Shown piece after piece: positions 40,612-51,277 of a stretch of DNA of 51,635 nucleotides. Made by a program: the position numbers and the translations under genes. The stretch covers positions 1 to 51,635 of the forward strand of contig DASPQJ010000033.1 of the NCBI GenBank assembly GCA_035625025.1. Reading direction: 5' to 3'. Position 1 is the first letter of the stretch. The number at the start of each line of letters is the position of its first letter. The stretch comes from Bog-793 sp035625025 (GTDB lineage: Bacteria > Actinomycetota > Acidimicrobiia > Acidimicrobiales > Bog-793). The notes beneath the pieces are model-generated. The model searched no databases. It was not told the DNA's origin and saw only the letters and a list, made by a program, of their open reading frames with translations.

Positions 40612-41493
40612 ATGCTCCTCGCCATCGACGTCGGTAACACGCAGACGGTGATCGGGGTCTTCGACGATTTGTCGTCATCCGTCGACCTGACGGGCCGCCA
40701 ACCGGGGGAACTACCGGGACTGGGCCACAGTTGGCGCATTTCGACGGTCGGCGACCGGACCGCGGACGAGTACGCCGTCATGGTCGGCCAGCTGCTGGCG
40801 ACGGCCGGGATCGTGCTGGGGGCAGTGGGCGGCTCGGGCGCCGCCGGCGCCAGGGCCGCGACGCCGCGGGTGATCGAGGGCGTCGTCGTCTCGTCGTCCG
40901 TTCCGGCGGTGACCGCGGCGCTCCGCCAGATGGTCGTCGCTTGGCCCGCGGTCTCGCTCGTCGTGGTCGAGCCGGGGATCCGCACCGGAATGCCGATCCT
41001 CTACGACAACCCGCGGGAGGTCGGGGCCGATCGCATCGTCAACGCCGTCGGCGCGGTCGACCTGTTCGGAGGGCCCGCGATCGTCGTCGATTTCGGCACC
41101 GCCACGACGTTCGACGTCATCTCGGCGAGGGGCGAGTACCTCGGCGGCGCGATCGCACCCGGGCTCGAGATCTCGATGGGCGCGCTCTTCGAGCACGCCG
41201 CCGCCCTGCGTCGGGTGGAGCTCGTCGCGCCGACGAGCGTCGTCGGCCGTTCGACCGTCGAGTCGATGCAGTCCGGGGCGGTGTTTGGGCACGCCGCGCT
41301 CGTCGACGGCCTGTGCCGGAGAATCTTCGCCGAGTTCGGCGAGGCGCAGGTCATCGCCACCGGGGGGCTGTGCGCCGTCGTTGCTCCCCACACCGAGGTC
41401 GTGGGGTCGGTCGAGCCCTGGCTGACGCTGCACGGGCTTCGGATCCTCTACGCGCGCAACATCCCGCCCGATGCGGAGGACGTGATTCGGTGA
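40612..41493 (+). CDS. coaX: Type III pantothenate kinase CoaX
   Basis: First step from pantothenate to CoA; 293 residues, ASKHA fold. LLAIDVGNTQTVIGVFD is the phosphate-1 motif; GADRIVNAVGA and VDFGTATTFDVIS mark the second, and AIAPGLEISMGALFEHAA the third. ATG 40612; TAGACC 8 nt upstream is a weak -10. It overlaps lysS (GTGA). Confidence 0.95.
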   Translation: MLLAIDVGNTQTVIGVFDDLSSSVDLTGRQPGELPGLGHSWRISTVGDRTADEYAVMVGQLLATAGIVLGAVGGSGAAGARAATPRVIEGVVVSSSVPAVTAALRQMVVAWPAVSLVVVEPGIRTGMPILYDNPREVGADRIVNAVGAVDLFGGPAIVVDFGTATTFDVISARGEYLGGAIAPGLEISMGALFEHAAALRRVELVAPTSVVGRSTVESMQSGAVFGHAALVDGLCRRIFAEFGEAQVIATGGLCAVVAPHTEVVGSVEPWLTLHGLRILYARNIPPDAEDVIR

Positions 41494-42947
41494 GCCGCCA
41501 TCAGACACCGGACGTGCCCTACCGGTTCCCGGTCGTGACGGCGGCGGCGGCGGTCGCCGCGGCCCACGGCGGGCTCGCGTCCGGCGGGTCGGCGCACGTC
41601 GAGGTCACGGTGGCGGGTCGGATCATGCTCTTCCGGCCGCAGGGCGGTGCCGCTTTCGCCGATCTGCGCGACTGGACCGGATCCATCCAGCTCTTCGCCG
41701 ACGCGAAAGAGACCGAGCGCTTCGACGAGTTCACCCGACTCCGGCTCGGCGACTGGATCGGCGCCACGGGCGAGGTCATCCGGACCCGCCGGGGCGAGCT
41801 CTCCGTGAAGGTCGCGGCCTGGCAGCTCCTCGCCGAGGCACGGCGGGGTTTTGGCGACAAGTGGCAGGGCGTGCACGACGTCGAGACCCGCTACCGCCAG
41901 CGCGAGGTCGACCTGTGGGCGAACGACGGGGTCCGGGAGACGTTCCTCTTGCGCTCGCGGGTCGTGCGCTCGCTCCGGCAGAACCTCGACGACCGGGGCT
42001 ACGTCGAGGTCGAGACCCCGGTCCTCCAGCCCGTCGCCGGCGGGGCGAACGCCCGCCCGTTCGTCACGCACTTCAACTCGCTCCACGCCGACTTCGTCCT
42101 GCGGATCGCGAGCGAGCTCTATCTCAAACGCCTCGTTATCGGCGGTTTCGAACGCGTCTACGAGATCGGGAAGGACTTTCGCAACGAAGGCCTCTCGCCG
42201 AGCCACAATCCCGAGTTCACCGTGCTCGAGGCCTACCAGGCCTACGCCGACTTCGCCGACATGACGTCGCTCGTCGAGGATCTCGTGTTCCAGGCGGCGA
42301 TCGCCGCCGGTGGGACCGGCCTTCTCACCCACCAGGGACGCGTCGTCGATCTCCACCCCCCGTGGCGCACCCTCACGCTGGAACAGGCGGTCCGCGAGAT
42401 GACCGGGCTCGACTGCTCGCTCGACAACGGCCGTGAGGCGCTGCGTGAGCAGGCTGCCGAGCTCGGCGTTCCGATCGAGGACCGCTTCGGACCGGGCAAG
42501 ATCCTCAGCGAGATCTACGAGCGGACAACCGAGGGCCAACTCTGGGACCCGGTGCACGTGATCGACCACCCGGTCGAGGTCTCGCCGCTCACCCGGCGGC
42601 ACCGCGCCAAATCCGGCGCAGCCGAGCGGGCGACCTCCGTGATCGCCGGCAGGGAGGTCGCGGAGTCCTACAGCGAGCTCGTCGACCCGGTCGACCAGCG
42701 GGCACGTTTCGCCGCCCAGGCCGCGGCGCGGGCCGCGGGCGACGACGAGGCCATGGTCGTCGACGAGGAGTTCCTGCGGGCGCTCGAGCACGGGATGCCG
42801 CCGACGGGCGGGATCGGGATCGGGATCGACCGGCTCGTCATGTTGCTCGCTGACAAGGTGAACATCAAAGAGGTCATGCTGTTTCCGGCCCTGCGCCCGG
42901 AGTCGCCGGGAAAGCCCGGGGACGCCGGAACCGAAGGCGACGGCTGA
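41490..42947 (+). CDS. lysS: Lysyl-tRNA synthetase, class II
   Basis: Charges tRNA-Lys; 485 residues from GTG 41490, which overlaps the coaX stop. An OB-fold anticodon domain (about 30-150: EVTVAGRIMLFRPQGGAAFADLRD, GDWIGATGEV) precedes the catalytic core with motif 2 FRNEGLSPSHNPEFTVLEAYQAY and motif 3 GGIGIGIDRLVMLL. A short Gly/Glu tail follows. The stop lies one base from the convergent prenyl synthase stop. Confidence 0.96.
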   Translation: MSRHQTPDVPYRFPVVTAAAAVAAAHGGLASGGSAHVEVTVAGRIMLFRPQGGAAFADLRDWTGSIQLFADAKETERFDEFTRLRLGDWIGATGEVIRTRRGELSVKVAAWQLLAEARRGFGDKWQGVHDVETRYRQREVDLWANDGVRETFLLRSRVVRSLRQNLDDRGYVEVETPVLQPVAGGANARPFVTHFNSLHADFVLRIASELYLKRLVIGGFERVYEIGKDFRNEGLSPSHNPEFTVLEAYQAYADFADMTSLVEDLVFQAAIAAGGTGLLTHQGRVVDLHPPWRTLTLEQAVREMTGLDCSLDNGREALREQAAELGVPIEDRFGPGKILSEIYERTTEGQLWDPVHVIDHPVEVSPLTRRHRAKSGAAERATSVIAGREVAESYSELVDPVDQRARFAAQAAARAAGDDEAMVVDEEFLRALEHGMPPTGGIGIGIDRLVMLLADKVNIKEVMLFPALRPESPGKPGDAGTEGDG

Positions 42948-42955
42948 GCTAGCTC
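42946..42955. other. Palindrome spanning two convergent stop codons
   Basis: GAGCTAGCTC is perfect and contains parts of the lysS TGA and the prenyl synthase TAG. There is no longer hairpin to end either transcript. Confidence 0.5.
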
Positions 42956-43944
42956 GCCAGCGCGCGCATCGAGTCGTCGAGGTCGTCGACGAGCCGCATG
43001 CCGAGGCCGCGCAGGCTGCGCGCGACGACGCCGTCGTCGAGATGTCTCGCGATCTCACCTGCCTCGATGGCGTAGCGGCGGGCCACGTCCTGTGACTCGA
43101 CGATCCCGTCGGACTCGGCGACGAGCGCCCGGGCGAGTTCGACGTCCTCGTGGTCGAGCGGTCGGCCGAGGAGGCGGCGCAGTTCGGGGCCGAGGCGGCG
43201 GTCGACGAGCGCCCGCTGGACGGGGAGGGTGTAGATCCCCTCGGCGAGGTCCTGTCCCGGGGGTTTTCCCGACTCCTCCTCTGTCGCGATGATGTCGAGG
43301 ATGTCGTCGCGGATCTGGAAGACGAAGCCGAGACGCTCCCCGAAGGCGGTCAGCGTCTCGGTTTCCCGCCGCTCGAGACCTGTCGTGAGGGCGCCGACGC
43401 GGCAGGCCGTCCCCATCAGCGCGCCGGTCTTGTCGGCGATGGCGCTGAGGTACTCGCCGACGCTGCGGTCGATCCGGTAAACGGATCGGGCTTCGGCAAT
43501 CTGGCCCTGGCACAGACGCGCAAGCGTCGCGGCGATCGTGGCGGCGATCTCGGTGCCGAGCGAGGTCGCGATCTCGGCGGAACGGGCGAGCAGATAGTCA
43601 CCGGCGACGACGGCGAGGAGATTCCCCCACCGGCCATTGACGCTGACGACGTTGCGCCGTCTGACCGCCTCGTCCATGACGTCGTCGTGGTAGAGCGAGG
43701 CCAGGTGCACGAGTTCGACCGCGACGCCACCGAGGATGGACTCCTCGCTAACCGGGTCTCCCTCGAGGGTCGCCGCGGCGAGCGTCAACGTCGGACGGAG
43801 ACGTTTGCCGCCCGCCTCGATGAGGTGCGTCGCGATCTCATCGACGAACGGCTCGCCGGACAGGACGATGGCGCGCAAGGTCTCCTCGAGCCGGACGAGA
43901 TCGGACGCGGCAACGGGAAGCGCAAAGGGGTCCCGGGCTTTCAT
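42949..43944 (-). CDS. Polyprenyl diphosphate synthase (heptaprenyl/octaprenyl type)
   Basis: Trans-isoprenyl synthase, 331 residues, that would make the side chain of menaquinone. The first Asp-rich motif is YHDDVMDEA (DDxxD), the second IRDDILDII; EAGGKRLRPTLTLA and YTLPVQRAL are conserved. Chain length cannot be read from sequence. ATG 43944 is preceded by TATCGT 9 nt upstream; longer upstream extension shows no homology. Confidence 0.92.
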   Translation of the reverse strand: MKARDPFALPVAASDLVRLEETLRAIVLSGEPFVDEIATHLIEAGGKRLRPTLTLAAATLEGDPVSEESILGGVAVELVHLASLYHDDVMDEAVRRRNVVSVNGRWGNLLAVVAGDYLLARSAEIATSLGTEIAATIAATLARLCQGQIAEARSVYRIDRSVGEYLSAIADKTGALMGTACRVGALTTGLERRETETLTAFGERLGFVFQIRDDILDIIATEEESGKPPGQDLAEGIYTLPVQRALVDRRLGPELRRLLGRPLDHEDVELARALVAESDGIVESQDVARRYAIEAGEIARHLDDGVVARSLRGLGMRLVDDLDDSMRALAS

Positions 43945-43953
43945 TAGACCAGC

Positions 43954-43959
43954 ACGATA
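43954..43959 (-). promoter_or_regulatory. Candidate -10 of the prenyl synthase gene
   Basis: TATCGT on the minus strand, 9 nt before ATG 43944. Confidence 0.35.
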
Positions 43960-43988
43960 CGCCACCACGGTGCGTCCAGGGCAACGAC

Positions 43989-44010
43989 CGCAATTCGTCG
44001 GGCCATTGCG
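43989..44010. promoter_or_regulatory. Inverted repeat in the divergent prenyl synthase/clpC region
   Basis: CGCAAT (43989-43994) and ATTGCG (44005-44010), 10 nt apart. A possible operator for either gene; it does not match HAIR, and ClgR fit is weak. Confidence 0.3.
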
Positions 44011-44061
44011 ATGCCGCCAACGGGAGGTGCGCGCGAACGCGGTCCGCGGGGGGCCGACCGA

Positions 44062-44067
44062 TAGACT
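44062..44067 (+). promoter_or_regulatory. Candidate -10 of clpC
   Basis: TAGACT, about 35 nt before TTG 44102; a short leader with GAGGGAG follows. No GGAAT-type SigR promoter was found here. Confidence 0.4.
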
Positions 44068-44101
44068 GCGGGCAGAGTCAAGCTGCACGAGGGAGTGGGA
44101 G

Positions 44102-46591
<2,490 letters not shown>

Positions 46592-46687
46592 AGTTCGGGC
46601 AGGTCCTGAGGGGTACCGGCGCGGTCAGCTGCCGTCCCGGAATTGCAATTGTCGACGACGCCGGCGGGGAGGTCCGGGCCGCGGCGG

Positions 46688-46713
46688 GGAATGGAGTCGC
46701 ACCGGCGCGTGTT
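46688..46713 (+). promoter_or_regulatory. Candidate SigR/SigH-type promoter
   Basis: GGAAT (46688-46692) and GTT (46711-46713) are separated by exactly 18 nt, the consensus of Streptomyces SigR. It lies 15 nt before GTG 46729 of a broken F420-dependent gene, and a SigR-like sigma factor is encoded at 30036. Confidence 0.4.
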
Positions 46714-46728
46714 GGACCCTACTAACGG

Positions 46729-47157
46729 GTGACCGTAAAGGAGAGATGCGCCCGGTGGGGACGATCCCAGCCGCACGATCATCTGGAGGTTCCTGTTGGC
46801 GATGGTCGTGGTGGTGGTCGGTCTGCCGGCGCACCGCTCCTCGTTCTGAACAGCTCCGGCGCGTAAGCGGCCCGTGAGCGCGTCAACCCGTTGATGTGCC
46901 AGAGGGTTCGTGGGGGCTACGCGGTTTCGCGTCGAAAAGGGGGAGCCCCCTCGAACCCCGACTGGTGCCGGAACCTTCTCGCCCGTCGGGGTGCCGCGGT
47001 CGAGGTCGGTGCCGCGACGGTCGAAGCCGTCGCTCGCGCGCCTGACGACGAGCACCAGCCGATCTCGGAGAGGCGGAACGAGGACTACCCCGGTCAGGCC
47101 GACTACGAGCGGCAGTCGAGCCGCCCGATGCCCGTCGTCATCCTCGAGCCGTCCTAG
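46729..47157 (+). pseudogene. Broken DDN-family F420-dependent nitroreductase/quinone reductase
   Basis: One frame from GTG 46729 to TAG 47155-47157 encodes a complete deazaflavin-dependent nitroreductase (Mtb Ddn-like, about 142 codons) but is cut by TAA at 46864-46866 (codon 46). Before the stop, RSAGAPLLVLNSSGA aligns with the family's GGAPVLLLTTTGR; after it, VNPLMCQRVRGG, RRKGGAPSNPDWCRNLLA and YPGQADYERQSSRPMPVVILEP align colinearly with no gap. The first ~30 codons are poorly conserved. Hence a nonsense-inactivated F420H2-dependent reductase, unless there is a base error. It lies between clpC and carD. Confidence 0.72.
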
Positions 47158-47262
47158 TTGGGCGGGTCCGGACGAGCGACCCGGTCGGCGGCCCGATTCT
47201 GCCTTCACGCCGCCGGGCGCGCCGCCGGGCCCAACACCACCCAGCCCCGCTCCCCGGGCCGG

Positions 47263-47268
47263 TAAACT
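47263..47268 (+). promoter_or_regulatory. Candidate -10 of carD
   Basis: TAAACT, implying a leader of about 90 nt to GTG 47368 that contains no obvious hairpin. No clear -35; other TAAG-type hexamers lie just downstream. Confidence 0.3.
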
Positions 47269-47367
47269 TGTGGTAAGTCGTAGCCGCAAGCCGAATCGGA
47301 ACAGTTCCGGGATCTGCCGGATCTCGTCTTGGCGGCGAGCAACCGCTCGAGACGTGAGGAGCCGCGA

Positions 47368-47844
47368 GTGTTCGACGTTGGCGACAAGGTGGTCTACCCC
47401 CACCACGGAGCGGCGGTGGTCGAAAGGCGCGAGATGCGCGAGGCGTTCGGCGAAGAGCGCGAGTACCTCGTTCTGCGCCTCGCCTATGGCGACCTCACCC
47501 TCATGGTCCCCTCGGACAACACCGCGGAAGTCGGGTTGCGCGAAGTCATCAACGACGAGGAGGTCGAGGAGGTCTTCGCCGTCCTTCGCAAGAAGGAGGC
47601 GAGGATGCCGACGAACTGGTCCCGTCGCTACAAGAACCACGTGGAGAAGCTGAAGTCGGGCGACATCTACCAAGTCGCCGAGGTAGTGCGCAACCTTTCG
47701 ATCCGCGACAAGGACAAGGGGCTCTCCGCCGGGGAGAAGCGCATGCTGAACCGCGCCCGGCAGATCCTCGTCTCGGAACTGACGTTCGCAATCGGCGTGA
47801 GCGAGGCCGAGGCGGAGGAGCGGCTCAACGCCGCACTCCCCTAA
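47368..47844 (+). CDS. carD: RNA polymerase-binding transcription regulator CarD
   Basis: Stabilises RNA polymerase open complexes at rRNA and other promoters; 158 residues. FDVGDKVVYPHHGAAVVERRE is the RNA polymerase-interacting domain (RID), and PTNWSRRYKNHVEKLKSGDIYQVAEVVRNLSIRDKDKGLSAGEKRML is the DNA-binding half with the minor-groove Trp in the NWSRR segment. GTG 47368 is 7 nt after GAGGAG. The order carD-ispD-ispF is conserved in Actinomycetota. Confidence 0.96.
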   Translation: MFDVGDKVVYPHHGAAVVERREMREAFGEEREYLVLRLAYGDLTLMVPSDNTAEVGLREVINDEEVEEVFAVLRKKEARMPTNWSRRYKNHVEKLKSGDIYQVAEVVRNLSIRDKDKGLSAGEKRMLNRARQILVSELTFAIGVSEAEAEERLNAALP

Positions 47845-47867
47845 CCCGGGGACCGCAGGCCGGATCC

Positions 47868-48542
47868 GTGCCGGAGGACGTCTGGGCGATCGTTGTCGCG
47901 GGCGGTGCGGGTCACCGGTTCGGCGGGCCGAAGCAGTTCACGCGGGTCGGTGGGCGTCTCGTCGTCGAGTGGGCGGTCGACGCCGCTCGTTCCGCCGCTG
48001 ACGGTGTCGTGCTCGTTGTCCCGGCGGACTTCCTCGACGACGCCTCGCGCCACGCCGGTTGTTCCGTCGTCGTCGCCGGCGGGCCGACGCGAGCAGCCTC
48101 GGTGCGTGCCGGCCTCGCCCGCGTCCCCGCTTCGGCGGAGATCGTGATCGTGCACGACGCCGCCCGTCCGCTTGCTTCGGCGGACCTGTTCGCGCGTGTC
48201 ATCGCGGCTGTCGTCGCGGGGTCGGACGCGGCGATCCCGTGCGTCCCGGTCACCGACACGCTGAAGCGTGTACGCGACGGTCGGGTTGTCTCGACGGTCA
48301 GTCGCGCGGAGCTTTCCATCGTCCAGACACCGCAGGCGTTCCGCGCTGACGTGCTTCGTCGCGCCCACGTGGGCGAACCTGAGGCGACCGACGACGCCGC
48401 CCTCGTCGAGGCGATCGGGGGATCGGTGGCCGCGGTGCCCGGTGAGCCGCGCAACCGCAAGATCACGGATGCCGGCGACTTCGCGATCGTCGACTCCTGG
48501 TTCGCGGCGGTTGCCACGGACCGGGGGAGAGCCGAGGCGTGA
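47868..48542 (+). CDS. ispD: 2-C-methyl-D-erythritol 4-phosphate cytidylyltransferase IspD
   Basis: Third enzyme of the MEP isoprenoid pathway; 224 residues. WAIVVAGGAGHRFGGPKQF is the CTP site, VIVHDAARPLAS the next loop, and VSRAELSIVQTPQAFRADVL the C-terminal signature. GTG 47868 has no strong Shine-Dalgarno, so it may depend on carD read-through. It overlaps ispF (GTGA). Confidence 0.95.
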   Translation: MPEDVWAIVVAGGAGHRFGGPKQFTRVGGRLVVEWAVDAARSAADGVVLVVPADFLDDASRHAGCSVVVAGGPTRAASVRAGLARVPASAEIVIVHDAARPLASADLFARVIAAVVAGSDAAIPCVPVTDTLKRVRDGRVVSTVSRAELSIVQTPQAFRADVLRRAHVGEPEATDDAALVEAIGGSVAAVPGEPRNRKITDAGDFAIVDSWFAAVATDRGRAEA

Positions 48543-49024
48543 GCGAGCTCCGGGTCGGCCTCGGCGTCGACCTCCACCGTTTCGTGGAAGAGCCCGCGCC
48601 CGGCGACCGTCCACTCGTCCTTGGAGGCGCCGTCTTCCCGGAAGAACGCGGCCTTGCCGGGCACAGTGACGCCGATGCCGTCGCTCACGCCGTCACCGAC
48701 GCTGTCCTCGGCGCCGCCGGACTCGGCGACATCGGAAGACACTTCCCCGACACCGACCCGACCTGGCATGACGTTGACAGCTTGGAACTCCTCTCCGCGG
48801 CCGTCGCCAAGGTGGCTGCGGAGGGTTGGCGGTTCGTCAACGCCGATTGCACCCTCGTTGCCGAGCGCCCCCGGGTCGCCGAGGCCCAGGAGGAGATGGT
48901 CCGCCGGCTCTCGGCCGCCGCCGGTGGACCCGTCCACGTCAAGGCGACCCGTCCCGAAGGTCTCGGGAGCCTCGGCCGGGTCGAAGGGGTGGCGTGCCTC
49001 GCCGTCGCACTCCTCGCGCGCTAG
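48539..49024 (+). CDS. ispF: 2-C-methyl-D-erythritol 2,4-cyclodiphosphate synthase IspF
   Basis: Cyclises CDP-ME-2-phosphate; 161 residues. The zinc ligands Asp and His are in GLGVDLHRF and GHSDADAVAHAVTDAVLGAAGLGDIGRHFPDTD; ATRPEGLGSLGRVEG closes the domain. Overlaps ispD and the N-terminus of the methyltransferase gene. Confidence 0.96.
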   Translation: MSELRVGLGVDLHRFVEEPAPGDRPLVLGGAVFPEERGLAGHSDADAVAHAVTDAVLGAAGLGDIGRHFPDTDPTWHDVDSLELLSAAVAKVAAEGWRFVNADCTLVAERPRVAEAQEEMVRRLSAAAGGPVHVKATRPEGLGSLGRVEGVACLAVALLAR

Positions 49025-49863
49025 CGCCGGGTGCCGTCCGGCCGCGACCGACCGCCCGGGCGAGTGCCGAGCGCGGTCTCGGTGGCGAACAGGTCGAGGG
49101 ACGCCGCGCCGTGCGCGAGCTTCTCCGGGCGGGTCGTCGCGACGTGCGCGAGATCGTCGTCGCCGAGGGTCAGGAAGTGTCGCCGCTGCTCGAGGAGGTG
49201 GTCGCTCGGGCCCGTGCGGCGGGTGTGCCGCTGCGGTACGTCCCCCCCGATGAGTTGCGCGCTCGGGCCGGCACGGAGGCCCCTCAGGGTGTCGTCGCCC
49301 GTGCCGTTCCGGTCGAGCCAGTCGCGCTCGACAAACTCGTCGCGCCCCGGGAGGAAGGCCGCCCGGCACGTACGCCGGGTCGCGCCGCGCCGCTCCTTGT
49401 CGTCATCGCCGAAGTCACCGATCCGGGCAACCTCGGGGCGATCTTGCGGAGCGCCCTCGGCGCGGGGGCGACCGGAGCCGTGCTCGCTCGTCACCGCACG
49501 GCGCGTCTCACCCCGGCGGCGATGAAGGCCGCGGCGGGAGCGGTGGAGCACCTGCCGATCGCCCTGGTGCCCGCGATCGGAACGGCGTTGCACACCCTTG
49601 GCGAACGCGGTGTGTGGACCATCGGACTTGACCCGGCGGGCGAACGGTTGGTCGACGAACTCGAGATCGCGACCGAGCCGCTTGCCATCGTCGTCGGAGC
49701 CGAGGGCCGAGGGCTGGCGCCGCTCGTGAAACAGCGCTGTGACATGCGCTGCCGCATCCCGCTCCACGGTCCCGTCGAGTCGCTCAACGTCTCGGTCGCA
49801 GCGGCTGTCGCCCTCTTTTCCGTCGCCAGCCGGCGCCGGCAGGCCGAGACGCCGGCGGGGTAG
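48994..49863 (+). CDS. rlmB: 23S rRNA (guanosine-2'-O)-methyltransferase RlmB-like (SpoU family)
   Basis: SPOUT methyltransferase, about 289 residues. I use GTG 48994 behind GAAGGGG, overlapping ispF by 31 nt; no later good start exists before the conserved GGEQVEGRRAVRELLRAG substrate-binding domain. The three SpoU motifs are EVTDPGNLGAILRSALGAG, LAIVVGAEGRGLAP and CRIPLHGPVESLNVSVAAAVALF. Exact rRNA or tRNA target is inferred. Usually cysS separates ispF and this gene; not here. Confidence 0.9.
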   Translation: MPRRRTPRALAPGAVRPRPTARASAERGLGGEQVEGRRAVRELLRAGRRDVREIVVAEGQEVSPLLEEVVARARAAGVPLRYVPPDELRARAGTEAPQGVVARAVPVEPVALDKLVAPREEGRPARTPGRAAPLLVVIAEVTDPGNLGAILRSALGAGATGAVLARHRTARLTPAAMKAAAGAVEHLPIALVPAIGTALHTLGERGVWTIGLDPAGERLVDELEIATEPLAIVVGAEGRGLAPLVKQRCDMRCRIPLHGPVESLNVSVAAAVALFSVASRRRQAETPAG

Positions 49864-49913
49864 GAGCGGTTCCTCGTCCCGGCCGGCGGTCGCGTTCCCG
49901 GGCGGTCGCCTTG

Positions 49914-51185
49914 TCAGTCGCGATCTTCGATCGGGACGAATTCACGCCGCGTCGCCCCCGTGTAAATCTGGCGCGGCCGGGCGATCCTGTCGTTCACGGT
50001 CAGCATCTCGACCCAGTGGGCGACCCATCCAGCCGTGCGCGCGATGGCGAACAACACCGTGAACATCTCGGCCGGGAACCCCATCGCCTCGTAGATGAGC
50101 CCCGAATAGAAATCGACGTTCGGATAGAGCCGCCGTGTCGTGAAGTACTCGTCGGCGAGCGCAACCTCCTCGAGTTTCAGGGCGATGTCGAGCAGGGGGT
50201 TCTTACCGGTGACCTTGAAGACCTCGTAGGCGATCTCGCGCATGATCGTCGCCCGTGGGTCGTAGTTCTTGTAGACGCGGTGCCCGAATCCCTGAATCCG
50301 GCCATGCCCTTCCTTGACCGCCCTGATGAAGACGTCGACGTTCTCGACCGACCCGATCGTTGTCAGCATCCGCACGACCTGTTCGTTCGCCCCCCCGTGT
50401 CGGGGTCCGTAGAGCCCGGCGCAGGCGGCGGCGGCACACGCGTACGGGTCGGCGTGGGCCGACCCGACGATGCGCATCGTCGTCGTCGAGCAGTTTTGCT
50501 CGTGGTCGGCGTGCAGCATGAACAGCACGTCCATGGCGCGGACGAGAACGGGATCCGCTTCGTAGCGCGTGTCACCGGTCTTCCACATCATGGAAAGGAA
50601 GTTCTCCGGGAACGACATCGTCCTGTCCGGGCGGACACACGGCTGGCCGGTCGAGAACCGGTAGGCGGCAGCAGCGATCGTCGGCATCTTGGCGATCAGC
50701 CGCACCACCTGGAGGTGGCGGAGTGACGGGTCGAAGATCGCCCTTGCCTCCGGGTAGAACGTGGAGAGCGCGGCGACGGCCGAGACGAGTATCCCCATCG
50801 GGTGGGCGTCGGGCTCGAAACCGGTGAGGAAACGATCGACGAGGCTCTCGCGGACCGCCGTGCGCTGGATGATCTCGTCGGTCCAGACTTCCAGCTCGTC
50901 GACGGTCGGCAGCTCACCGTGGATCAGCAGGTAGGCGAGTTCGAGGTAGGAAGACTTCTCCACGAGCTGCTCGATCGGATAGCCGCGGTGCAGGAGGATC
51001 CCAGCATCGCCGTCGATGTAGGTGATGGCGCTCTCACACAGAGCCGTCGCCGCAAGTCCGGGGTCGTAGAACAGGATCCCGGGGAGTAGCTCGGAGAACG
51101 GTGTGGAGCTGACGCTTCCGTCGGCGATCGGAATCTCGACCGACCGCCCGGTGCGGTTGTCGGTGATGGTGACACTGTCAGTCAC
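49914..51185 (-). CDS. gltA: Citrate synthase GltA
   Basis: Condenses acetyl-CoA with oxaloacetate; 423 residues of the type II (E. coli-like) form, N-terminal beta region included. Catalytic residues are His in MLHADHEQNCSTTTMR (about 225), His in GPRHGGANEQVVRML (about 261) and Asp in NVDFYSGLIYEAMG (about 356). GTG 51185 follows GAGGGGG by 7 nt. It converges with rlmB over a 50-bp gap. Confidence 0.97.
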   Translation of the reverse strand: MTDSVTITDNRTGRSVEIPIADGSVSSTPFSELLPGILFYDPGLAATALCESAITYIDGDAGILLHRGYPIEQLVEKSSYLELAYLLIHGELPTVDELEVWTDEIIQRTAVRESLVDRFLTGFEPDAHPMGILVSAVAALSTFYPEARAIFDPSLRHLQVVRLIAKMPTIAAAAYRFSTGQPCVRPDRTMSFPENFLSMMWKTGDTRYEADPVLVRAMDVLFMLHADHEQNCSTTTMRIVGSAHADPYACAAAACAGLYGPRHGGANEQVVRMLTTIGSVENVDVFIRAVKEGHGRIQGFGHRVYKNYDPRATIMREIAYEVFKVTGKNPLLDIALKLEEVALADEYFTTRRLYPNVDFYSGLIYEAMGFPAEMFTVLFAIARTAGWVAHWVEMLTVNDRIARPRQIYTGATRREFVPIEDRD

Positions 51186-51225
51186 TGCGTGGCCCCCTCG
51201 GATCGGCGTGGTGCCGTCGTCAGCG

Positions 51226-51231
51226 ATCCTA
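51226..51231 (-). promoter_or_regulatory. Candidate -10 of gltA
   Basis: TAGGAT on the minus strand, about 40 nt before GTG 51185; a short leader with a good Shine-Dalgarno follows. Confidence 0.4.
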
Positions 51232-51277
51232 GGGGCGGGGAATCAGAACGGCCCGCCCGGGTAATGGGTCAGCTTGA

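Noticed and set aside
46891..47157. A short complete 88-residue protein
   Set aside because: It is the C-terminal part of the DDN-family frame beyond the nonsense codon; its start has no ribosome-binding site and would lack the N-terminal half of the cofactor domain.
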